Shown in pieces: positions 35,296 through 43,208 of a DNA stretch of 64,000 nt; positions within the stretch are counted from its first letter, which is position 1, and each line of letters starts with the position of its first letter. The notes beneath the pieces were generated by a model. That model did no database searches. It was not told the DNA's origin and worked only from the letters and a program-made list of their open reading frames with translations. The translations under genes were made by a program, and so were the position numbers. Location of the stretch: assembly GCA_018136815.1 (NCBI GenBank), contig CM030942.1, forward strand, positions 285,551 through 349,550, in the 5' to 3' direction. This DNA is from Isochrysis galbana (Eukaryota; Haptophyta; Isochrysidales; Isochrysidaceae).

Positions 35296-35345
35296 GGACG
35301 GCGAGCCGGAACTCTGCCCCTTATGAGGGAATATAAATACCCATT
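35296..35345 (-). promoter_or_regulatory. Possible TATA box of the LRR gene
   Basis: Read on the minus strand, GGTATTTATATTCCC lies about 40 bp before the ATG at 35295. Position and sequence would fit a TATA box with a very short leader. Without transcript data this is only a suggestion. Confidence 0.25.
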
Positions 35346-35394
35346 TAACGTGATCCCGACCCCCCTCCTCTCTCCTCCTCTCCTCCTTGCCACC

Positions 35395-35490
35395 ACCAGC
35401 AGCAGCAGCAGCACCACCACCACCACCACCACCACCACCACCACCTGCACCAATAGCAGCAGCAGCAGCAGCACCAGCACCACTGCTATA
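35395..35490. repeat. (CAG)n/(CCA)n trinucleotide repeat tract
   Basis: Interrupted runs of CAG and CAC/CCA triplets; encoded frames are poly-Ser, poly-Thr or poly-Pro only. Confidence 0.85.
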
Positions 35491-35789
35491 CGCTATACGC
35501 TATGCATGTATATGCTATACAGTTGACAATTGCCGCGGTTACCGTCGGTTGCTACTACTATACTACATACTACTATTGTTACTGTGCTAACGAGAGCAGC
35601 CTCCGCGCTGGGGGAAGCCCCCTAGCGGCGAACACCTACAACGAGCACGAGGACAGGCGCGGGGGAGAGGGAAGCAAGCGAGACCAAGCGCAAGAGCAAG
35701 GAGGGATTTAGGCGATCGCCTTGCGCAAGGAGACAAGCATGCAAAGTACAAAGTAGGCGAGATGCGAGATAGGCCAGGAGTAGGCTCAG

Positions 35790-35895
35790 GTAGAAATATG
35801 CAGTTTTTACTACCCAAATATGCAGAGAAAATATGCAGAATATATGCAGTTCGTCACCCAAATATGCAAAAAATATGCAAAACATATCTTATATG
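35790..35895. repeat. AT-rich cluster of ATATGCA motifs
   Basis: The word ATATGCA or AATATGCAG recurs about ten times, often after CACCCA or CTACCCA. A looser cluster with ATATC words lies at 46030-46125. Short ORFs here are not credible. Confidence 0.5.
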
Positions 35896-37466
35896 CGTAG
35901 GCAATAGCAATAGGCGTAGGCGTGAGACACATGCGAATGTTAAGTGAAAGTGAGGGAGGAGAGAAAGCAGACGAGAGACGAGGGGGGGTAGGGGGGAGGG
36001 AGAGAGGGTGGGAGAATGCAAGTAAGTAGCTAGCACATGAACCCCTTCATTCAAGCATCACGCACCTTCTTGCTCTTGCTTGCGCTTGTTGCGATTGAAG
36101 CGCAACATCAAAGACGCACACACTTGGTCCCCAAAGACCAAAAGCGTTCAATTATCCCCATCCCTGCTGACACCTTTCATTGTCACCTGGAGGTTACTTG
36201 AGTCAACTTGACCCTTCACATGTTGAAACACACACGTGGTCTGACTCCATTCACTCGATTTGGGGCAGGGTGGATATATCGTTGAAATCACGATATCTCT
36301 TGATATCCCATGTTGGTTTTCCCCTCCAAAGAAAATTGATCGAATTCCTTTGAAAGCGATCGTTTTTTTTTTGTCAAGAGCCTGGTGCGCGCTTTCAGAA
36401 CTGCCCCCTCTCCCTCCGCGCTCGCCACTTCTCCCGCGCATTCTGACACCCCGCGCATTTCGACACTGCCGCCCCACCCGCACGGCCCCCCTCGCCCGCC
36501 GCTCATTGACGCCACCTTCTTCTCCCTCCCTTCGGCCTCGCCGCGCCGCTTCCCCTCTCGCCGCCGCGCTTCCTCTCTCTCCACTGTGCGCTCTCCGCCC
36601 CTCTGCTCTTGCCACCCGCCTCCCTCTTCATGCGAGCGGTGTACGAGAGGATCTGTGCGAAAGGGAACCCAAGAAGACAGACGACGAACCGTTATCCTCG
36701 CTGGAGATACCTTCCCCGGCTGGAGGAAAGTGCGCTTTTAGAGTGGGGTTTTGTGTCCGCGTAGCGTTTTCGTACATAACGTTAGTCCGAACACCATCGA
36801 CAAGGGGGGGGGGGGCTTTGCTTGTGTGTGCGCAAAATAAAGCATATATCAACGCGCTACGTGACACCTGGGCATTTCACGACTAGAGGGTTCCCCCCCC
36901 CCCTTGAGAGGCACACCTTCACACACACACACACTCACACACACACACACACACATGATTGAGACGTTTTGGCTCCTAGACACCCCCTGGTTGCCGACCC
37001 TCCTCTGAGGTGTAGCATCGAGCTTGAGATTCAACCGGCATACATCCCCATTGATGATCGAGTTTTCTGCCGCTCCTGCCGCAGACCGACTACAAGAGGA
37101 TTTTCCTAACGTCGCGACTGCCCCACCCAAGGCTGGGGTTCAAAAGGGAATGTGTCGCGGCCAATTGTGGGCTATCCTCGGGTTCTCCACGCCCATCATC
37201 TCCTTCAACAAAAGACTGACTTCACGCAACCTGGGGCTGGCTTTGGGGTGGAGCAGCCTGTGAGTTGTGCAAGCCGCACCCGGCACGCGCCTCCCTCCCT
37301 ACGATAGGGGGGTGGGGGTGGTCGTTTCTGCGGGGAGTGCCTCCAGCCCTCCGCCTCCACTCCTCCACCCCGCGACGGCCCTCCCCTTCCCTCGTCCGTC
37401 CGTCGGCTCTTCCCTGCATACCCTCCTCCCCCCCCCCCCCCCCCCGTCGCATCACCCTCAAGTCCA
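35896..37466. other. Intergenic region upstream of the acidic protein gene
   Basis: G+C-rich and low-complexity DNA with a (CA)n tract near 36917-36955, poly-C near 36892-36903 and a 22-base C run at 37424-37445. It also holds a solo TIR copy at about 36747-36783 (listed). No gene supported. Confidence 0.4.
36747..36783 (-). repeat. Solo terminus of the AACGTTA-type TIR family
   Basis: On the minus strand it reads AACGTTATGTACGAAAACGC, then TACGCGGACACAA. About 31 of 34 bases agree with the outer end of the transposon at 20.1 kb. No partner end found nearby. Confidence 0.6.
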
Positions 37467-37937
37467 ATGCTCAAGCGACCCCGCTCTGAGACGGAGCCTG
37501 ACAAGGACCAGGCCTCCGCCATGGAGCAGGAAGAGCCAGTCCTTCTGGTCGACAACACCGAAGGCCTCGTCAGTGTGTATTTGTCCTCCGAAGCGCTACC
37601 CGCTCCTATTCTCGCGTACCTCAAGTGCAATCCTGGACGACTCACCCTTGATCTCGAAGATGAGACATTGGAAGGTCCTCCAGACTTCGAGCCGTTCATT
37701 CGCTCTCACAAGCACAACGGCGACAATGACAAGGAAGCGGACAAGGCAGATGAAGATGACGAGGCAGATGGTGAAGAAGGGGACGAGAGCGAAGACGAGT
37801 ATGAGGTTGACCCTATCACCGTCCTGTACGAGGAGGTATGCGTGTGGGCGTCGAAAGTGAAGGCGGACAGGAGCCAGTTCGACAACGCTCCCGTATGTAT
37901 GAACCCTCGGGTCTGTGTGATTCTGCACTATGATTGA
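37467..37937 (+). CDS. Hypothetical acidic protein
   Basis: The frame starts with ATG at 37467 after a poly-C and CT-rich leader and encodes 156 residues. The N-terminal half contains VLLVDNTEGLVSVYLSSEAL; residues about 85-115 are almost all Asp, Glu, Lys and Ala (DKEADKADEDDEADGEEGDE). A good donor (GTATGCG) follows LYEE near 37836, so the last 30 codons may be intron and the gene may have further exons. It converges on the kinase gene, with stops only about 2 bp apart, which leaves little space for more exons. No family recognised. Confidence 0.45.
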   Translation: MLKRPRSETEPDKDQASAMEQEEPVLLVDNTEGLVSVYLSSEALPAPILAYLKCNPGRLTLDLEDETLEGPPDFEPFIRSHKHNGDNDKEADKADEDDEADGEEGDESEDEYEVDPITVLYEEVCVWASKVKADRSQFDNAPVCMNPRVCVILHYD

Positions 37938-37938
37938 G

Positions 37939-38700
37939 TCATGGCGGTCCGGTGGAAGCGGTGGCACCGAGATGGTCTTCGAGCATGGCGGCGATGCCGA
38001 ACGCACCTTGAGCGAGCGAGGGCTCCCTCGAGTCTTGCGCGGCGGTGGCAACACGCAGTGCAAGGTCCACCACGTCGTCTGGTGCTTCAGCGCGGTTGGC
38101 GAGGTCACGGACTGCCTGGTCAGTGTCGAACATGAGGGGGCTCCGCCTGCGTCGGCGCTTGGCATGCACAACCTCCGTCTCAGCCTGCTTGAGCAAGCGG
38201 GACACGGCGTCGTGCGGACTGAGGCGCTGTGCTGGGTCGTCTTGTAGGAATCCCCGAAGGACCTGCCTCTCCTCGTCGTCATCGATGGCTCGTGACAGGT
38301 CCCCCCAGCTAGGGGTGTTCGTGCCGTCCTCGTCCTCCTCCTCCTCTTGCTGAAGCCGGCTGACGAGCTTGAGCTGAGTCTGTGAGGATGAAAAGGGAAG
38401 CAACGCCTCACCAAGCACCATCTCAGCGTGGATGCAACCGAGGGACCACCAGTCGGCCGAAGTGGTGTACTGCGGGTCCTTGCGCATCAGCTCAGGGGCC
38501 CTGTACCACACGGTGCACACGTTCACCGTGTAGCACCGACCGAATTGCCACTGACGTGCTTGGCCAAAGTCGGCGAGACGCGGTCTCAGCTGTGCATCCA
38601 CCAGCACGTTGTGCGGCTTCAGGTCGCGATGCATGATACGCAAGTCGTCGAGGTGGGCAAGACCGCTCGCGATGGCTAAGATATTTCGATATGCCAACAC
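37939..38700 (-). pseudogene. CDK-like protein kinase, C-lobe only
   Basis: The frame starts inside the C-lobe at helix E (LAYRNILAIASGLAHLDDLR) and has HRDLKPHNVL, the DFG motif (LADFGQAR), YRAPEL and DWWSLGCIHAEM, all of CMGC/CDK style with intact catalytic Asp, metal-binding Asp and APE. The N-lobe with the glycine loop and the ATP-anchoring Lys is missing. Upstream in the same frame is a stop at 38713-38715, and beyond it lies A+T-rich DNA unlike the kinase. A possible acceptor (TTAG) coincides with that stop, so a distant N-lobe exon cannot be excluded, but none was found up to 42 kb. I read it as a gene broken at about 38.7 kb. The C-terminal 100 residues include KRRRRR. Confidence 0.65.
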
Positions 38701-39188
38701 AGACGAATGCTAACAGATATTGTGGCCCTTTCAAAATTGCACCTAAGAGAGCACACCAACGTAAAGTGTATATAAATGGTACTCATGTGGGTCATGTAGA
38801 AGAAGGTGAGCCCAGACTAGTAATGAGCGATAGGTATGAATCAACTGGCCAACCTCTAACGCATAATGCACCCGACAAGCTGAATGAACTTTTGAGGCAA
38901 ATAAACAGCATTCAGGTATATGTACACATTGATATAACTGAACGACTAAAACGTGACTACAATGTCAATCTGTTGAAGCAGTTTCTCAAGATTTACGTCA
39001 ATACCTCACCACAACACACGAGTCGTAACTCACGAGGTGGTAAAACTTATTCTGTGACAGAAGCAAATCAAGTTCAGCAAATGCAACACATGGTCCAAGC
39101 TCAGCCAATTCGAACTTATTCCCAAATCGCTCAGTCGTTGATCACGTCATGTACGACAACGCTATGCGGGCACAACACCAATCTATAG
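38691..39188 (+). CDS. A+T-rich ORF of unknown function (166 codons)
   Basis: The frame (start taken by the longest-ORF rule; ATG may be at 38691 or later) encodes a hydrophilic protein rich in Asn, Gln, Thr and Tyr (LNELLRQINSIQVYVHIDIT, then RDYNVNLLKQFLKIYVN). G+C content and codon choice differ strongly from the GC-rich kinase gene that it abuts. No family recognised. It could come from a mobile element or from a virus-like insertion; nothing in the sequence decides. Confidence 0.45.
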   Translation: MPTQTNANRYCGPFKIAPKRAHQRKVYINGTHVGHVEEGEPRLVMSDRYESTGQPLTHNAPDKLNELLRQINSIQVYVHIDITERLKRDYNVNLLKQFLKIYVNTSPQHTSRNSRGGKTYSVTEANQVQQMQHMVQAQPIRTYSQIAQSLITSCTTTLCGHNTNL

Positions 39189-39507
39189 ACGTGTAATGAA
39201 AGCTATCGCGTGTTTTCGAAAGGCTTCTTTTGAAGTTTGCTCAGGACAGAGCCGCCCTGCCCCAACGAGCACAAAGGGTTCGCTTGGGAAGTACTTTTTT
39301 TTGGCTGTTGGGGGAGGGGACAGGTGACCCAGTGCACTCCTCGCCTGTCTCGACTCCATGCCAACGATTCCATGGAGGCCACAACGAGTACCTCCGTGCG
39401 ACAAGCTCACGTGCACCAAAGGTATCGCCTCCTCCAGGAAGCCCCTTTCTACGACTACCACTCTCCTTTTCGGAGTGACCGCATTCTCTGAAGCTTGAGG
39501 AGTGCAG
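39189..39507. other. A+T-rich island, no gene called
   Basis: Short frames in both strands without recognisable content between two A+T-rich ORFs. Confidence 0.3.
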
Positions 39508-39846
39508 CTAGTGTGAGCACTCTATTGGGACGACGAATATACCTCTTGCGGTACGCATTACCATGTCTGCGACAGCTTCGAACACTTCTTTCTTCACAGA
39601 CTCGATGCTTTCTCTCACGGCACTACAATCCCAATGTTTGTATCTTTGGAGCTCTGTGGTGAAATTGGAGTCACGTTGGAGCTCTTCACAAATACATATA
39701 TCCATTATGTCACTTGTCATACCACTCAAGTCCAACCATTCCTTGTCAGACATCTGTGCTATGCTCATAGACGCTAGTGATTTCACGGAACGCTTCCTTT
39801 TTCCTAGCAGCCCATTCACGACAGATTGGGGATCCCTTTCGCCCAT
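39508..39846 (-). CDS. A+T-rich ORF of unknown function (112 codons)
   Basis: A minus-strand frame in the same A+T-rich island. It reads like a real helical protein (QMSDKEWLDLSGMTSDIMDI, then VRESIESVKKEVFEAVADMV) with start at 39846 (MGERDPQSVVNGLLGKRKRS). No family recognised. Composition again is unlike the host genes. Confidence 0.4.
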   Translation of the reverse strand: MGERDPQSVVNGLLGKRKRSVKSLASMSIAQMSDKEWLDLSGMTSDIMDICICEELQRDSNFTTELQRYKHWDCSAVRESIESVKKEVFEAVADMVMRTARGIFVVPIECSH

Positions 39847-39933
39847 AGGAAGCGCTCGTGGTACTAGGAAGATTAGATTATATTAATCCTGCCACGAAAT
39901 ACCTAGGCCTACAGGCTTTGGCCATGCGTAAAA

Positions 39934-39966
39934 GCTAACGTTATGTACGAAGGCGCTATGCGACCA
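39934..39966 (+). repeat. Solo terminus of the AACGTTA-type TIR family
   Basis: Reads TAACGTTATGTACG followed by AAGGCGCTATGCGACC, a diverged copy of the outer end of the 20.1 kb transposon. It points rightwards; no inverted partner was found to the right. Confidence 0.5.
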
Positions 39967-39987
39967 TAAGCGCGCCCTTCCTCCTCG

Positions 39988-40293
39988 GTGCCACAAGGCA
40001 GACGAGACCATGGCAGGAGGCGGAGGGCGGAAGCTCTCCTACACTCTCACAAAAAAAAATGTACAAAATGTGGAAGACCACCTCCCGATTCGATCATGTA
40101 TCAGAAGTTATGCAACCGCATTCTTGGTCGCCCCAATCCGGAGAAACATAACAATACTGAACGCAATTCCACGACAACAATACTCATAAATAAAAGGCAT
40201 AAAAGGCAGCCTACACCGTCTACGCGGAAGACTGACGATCACTCAAGTATCAGTGATGAAGACTGGAACAAGATTATTTCGGGAGATCTCTAA
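39988..40293 (+). CDS. Small basic ORF of unknown function (101 codons)
   Basis: The frame contains KKKCTKCGRPPPDSIMYQKL, with one possible Cys pair, and ends SISDEDWNKIISGDL, rich in Asn, Thr, Lys and Ser. It begins 22 bp inside the solo TIR at 39.94 kb. Low G+C in its second half. No family recognised; low confidence that it is expressed. Confidence 0.3.
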   Translation: MPQGRRDHGRRRRAEALLHSHKKKCTKCGRPPPDSIMYQKLCNRILGRPNPEKHNNTERNSTTTILINKRHKRQPTPSTRKTDDHSSISDEDWNKIISGDL

Positions 40294-40404
40294 ACGTCAC
40301 AAAAAGTCAGGTAAATCGGACCCCTTCGTTCAGGCTGACATCGCCAGCATACCCTCTTGCCAAACGAGTGGGTTGGATAGCGCTACCCTCATGATCCCCA
40401 CGAT

Positions 40405-40605
40405 CTTCCGCGATTGAACGCTTTTCCATGCGGTGGGGGGGGGGTGATGGTGATTGAACGCGTTCCACGTGTAGGCTGATGGTGATTGAGCGCTTTTTCC
40501 ATGCGGTGGGGGTGATGGTGATTGAGCGCGTTCCACGTGTAGGCTGATGGTGATTGAACGCTTTTCCATGCGGTGGGTGATGGTGATTGAGCGCTTCTCG
40601 CCTAA
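40405..40605 (+). repeat. Minisatellite with GATTGAACGC units
   Basis: Alternating units of about 30-45 bp carry GGTGATTGARCGCTTTTCC or GGTGATTGARCGCGTTCC with ACGTGTAGGCTGAT or ATGCGGTGGG. At least five units are visible. Frames through it are His/Arg-rich low complexity. Confidence 0.8.
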
Positions 40606-40614
40606 GGGACCTGT

Positions 40615-41780
40615 CCCTCACAGATGGAAACATGAGGGCTAGCGGCTCCCAGGGGGCCAGCAAAGGCAGCGCAGGGGGCAGTGGAGGCTGGGGCTCAGCC
40701 CCTTGCCCCCCTGCCTCTCCCACGCTCGCCTCGCTGGCCATGGGAGCCTCCTAGAGGCCCCTGTATGCCTGGCGACCAGGGACAAGGGGGGAGTCAGCTC
40801 GAGGGCAGGCCCAATGCGGGCGTGGGACCGCCTGAAATGGATGGGGTGTCGGGGGCAGTGAGAAGGGTGACTGGGAGAGGGCGAGAGATGTGCCGCTCTC
40901 GCTCACGACTGCGAGTGCGCGGCCTTGTTCGCGCTTTTGCTCGCGCTCCTCCTTCTCCTTGGCCCGCTTCTCAGTCTCCCTTGCCCGCGCCCGCAGCTCC
41001 TTGACAACCTGCGAGTGTCTTTCCTTGAACTGCGCGCGTGGCTTGAACGCGCGCACATTCCTACACGGCAGCTTCTCGTCGAGATGCTGCCGGATGTTGT
41101 GCGGCCCACCGACATACGAATGCCCGCAGAAGAGGCAGCACTTGGCGCGCACGACCTTCGCGCGGCCGGCTGCCTCCTCAATTGTGGACCACTCGAGGGC
41201 GCTGCCCTCGAGTGTGTCCACCTCCTCAGTCCCCCAAGCTGAGGCTGCTCGGGCGGTGGCTGGGGCAAGAGCCAGCGCCATGTCGTCACTGGCCATCGCC
41301 AGAGAGAGAGAGAGAGAGAGACGAAGGAACGCCTGATGTGCAGTGAATAAAATGGGCAAAATTACGTATATGTAAAAGTACAGACATTAGCGGGAAGAGG
41401 GGGGTGATGGAGAGGCTTCCCGCGCCCCGCGCCACCTCGTCCTCGCGCCAAAAGTTTTTTTTTCATGGTTTTGTTATTGGCCTTGTCAGCTTTGTTTTTG
41501 CCCCCACCTGATACCCCTTTGTCAGGTCTAAAGGACCTGATATCATGACATCAGGACCTCATATCAGCCTGATGTCCCATCACTGCCTGAGGGGGTTGTA
41601 AGGGGTAAAGGTGGGTAGTAGGGCGATACACGAGCACACTGCCTCATGCCGCGTATGTAGCGGAGATTTTTAAGAAGCTGTTTTTGTACGGGCCCACCCC
41701 GGGGGGTGTCCGTGATGGAGAGAGGGGGGCGCGAGGCCCCCATTGACCCCTTGACCCCTACTTACAAAAGTAGGTTGTGC
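40615..41780. mobile_element. DNA-transposon segment with BED-like zinc-finger ORF
   Basis: Its left and right blocks recur as one deleted copy at 33.3-33.7 kb, and a third block near 41594-41683 recurs inverted at 3.47 kb. Between them sits the BED-like zinc-finger frame (40751-41359, minus). Exact ends were not determined; the hAT dimerisation fragment begins about 120 bp to the right. Confidence 0.5.
40751..41359 (-). CDS. BED-type zinc-finger protein, probable hAT transposase N-terminal part
   Basis: The 202-codon frame contains KCCLFCGHSYVGGPHNIRQH, followed by a downstream Cys, a BED-like finger (Cys-x2-Cys, then His and His/Cys ligands) near residues 72-100. A charged coiled-coil follows (KERHSQVVKELRARARETEK, then KRAKEKEEREQKREQ). 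BED fingers are the DNA-binding N-terminus of hAT transposases, and hAT C-terminal sequence lies 0.6 kb away but on the opposite strand. So the two are not simply one gene: an inversion or two different copies is needed. The last 40 residues are low-complexity. The natural start may be the Met near 41298 (MASDDMALAL). Confidence 0.5.
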   Translation of the reverse strand: MPILFTAHQAFLRLSLSLSLAMASDDMALALAPATARAASAWGTEEVDTLEGSALEWSTIEEAAGRAKVVRAKCCLFCGHSYVGGPHNIRQHLDEKLPCRNVRAFKPRAQFKERHSQVVKELRARARETEKRAKEKEEREQKREQGRALAVVSESGTSLALSQSPFSLPPTPHPFQAVPRPHWACPRADSPLVPGRQAYRGL

Positions 41781-41898
41781 TTGATGGAAGCATAGGGCAG
41801 AGAGTTAAAGCCATATTGCTAGATGAGAATGGATTTTAGAAGCCTCTCGTTCTGATTCTTCATGTTTCAATGCCTATATCATCAAGCTGCTCCGTCCG

Positions 41899-42753
41899 TC
41901 TACTTGATAGTAATGCGTCATGCATCGGAAAGGTGAAAGGTGTGTGACAGAATGTTCATGATCGGCGAGAGGCTGAAAGCCATGGAGCCTAAGGTACCTT
42001 GGTGCAAGTCCCTCCGTCTCATCCATGAGCAAAGATGGGAATATCTACACTCTCCGATGCACTTGGCTGCGTACGCGTTAGATCCTGAATCATGGACGTT
42101 GTTACATACATACAGCTACAACCCGATGGACACAACGACAAGTGGGGGCCTGGAGAAAGTATTCGATCGTTTGTGCCTACGCGATGCTATCCTTGCAGCT
42201 CCTGACCCTGAGATAGCCTGGCGTGAATACACCGTTGATACGCCGGAAGTCCAACGACGTATTGCAATAGTATTGCTGCAGTTGAGCGGGAGCTTTCGCA
42301 ATTCAAGCTCAGCAGATGGAGATGGCGCTTTCAGCCGTTCGCCAGCAATTGAGAATGCTAAACTGATAGAACCATCTCGGTGGTGGAGTCAATACGGTAA
42401 GCATGTCCCATTACTCGCAGCGGTGGCACAACAAGTGCTAGCACAACCAGCGGCGGCATCGGCGGCAGAACGAAACTGGTCCATCTACGGGGCAATTCAG
42501 AGCAACAACAGGTCTCGAATGTCGAATGAGCCATCATCCATCATCTGGTCGCGGACAAACTTGTGTATTGTCACGAAACGATGCACACGCAGCTCCGTGT
42601 GCAATCTGCGGGGTGGTCTCCGGATGTAGTTAAGTGTTAAGTGGGACAGTGACGACGACAGTTACTCAGAAGATGATTGGATGGCTGAGGCTGACGAGGC
42701 GATGGATCCGAGTGCGGAAGTGGTGATGTTGATGGAGTTGCTTGTCTGATGTC
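41899..42753 (+). pseudogene. hAT transposase C-terminal (dimerisation) fragment, frameshifted
   Basis: The main frame (41940-42629) reads DRMFMIGERLKAMEPK, then HLAAYALDPE, and finally the hAT dimerisation signature: WWSQYGKHVPLLAAVAQQVL with AQPAAASAAERNWSIYG. Just upstream, LLDSNASCIGKV continues the protein in another frame, so there is a frameshift near 41935. Another lies near 42540: after RMSNE the expected sequence ADKLVYCHETMHTQLRVQSA continues in a different frame, followed by a small duplication (GTTAAGTG) and an acidic C-terminus (DSDDDSYSEDDW) ending at a TGA near 42750. At least two breaks show a dead copy. The catalytic core is absent. Confidence 0.72.
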
Positions 42754-43208
42754 TAACTCTATAACCCCGAGCGCGCTCGCTCGCTCGCTCGCACCTCCGA
42801 GCGCTCGCGCGCGACCGTCGAAAAACGGTGGCAAAAACGGAGGGTGTTTGAAAGACGGTGAAAAACACTGTTTTTGGCCTCAAAAAAAAACCTGTACCCT
42901 GTTTCTGTTTCTGTCTTTCACATCTAGGAGTAGTACGTAGTACTATGAGTAAAGCTCTTTCCCCGGGCAGCTTCCGCGAACGGGAAGTGTCCTATCGGAG
43001 AAGGAAGGACAGCCGACCAGCCGGAGGAGGTGCTTGAAGAAGAAGAGAGAGCAGCGAATAAGATAAAGGAGAGAGAGGGTAGGAGATATACGGAGACAGC
43101 CGCTGGCCTCGTTTCTCTTGCGGAGCGCGAGACGTCGCTGGGCAGCCCTCTCTTTCCTTCTTTCCTCCTTCCCCCTTCTCTACTCTCGTCCGCATCGTCG
43201 CGGGCGCG
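42754..43208. other. Upstream region of the HDAC gene
   Basis: Contains (GCTC/GCTCG)n near 42770-42800, a long A run at 42880-42890, and CT/CTTT-rich leader from 43150 to 43190. No gene seen. Confidence 0.4.

Noticed and set aside
36260..36886. 208-codon plus-strand frame
   Set aside because: Pro/Arg/Ser low complexity from C-rich DNA; the part after 36720 runs into the solo transposon end.
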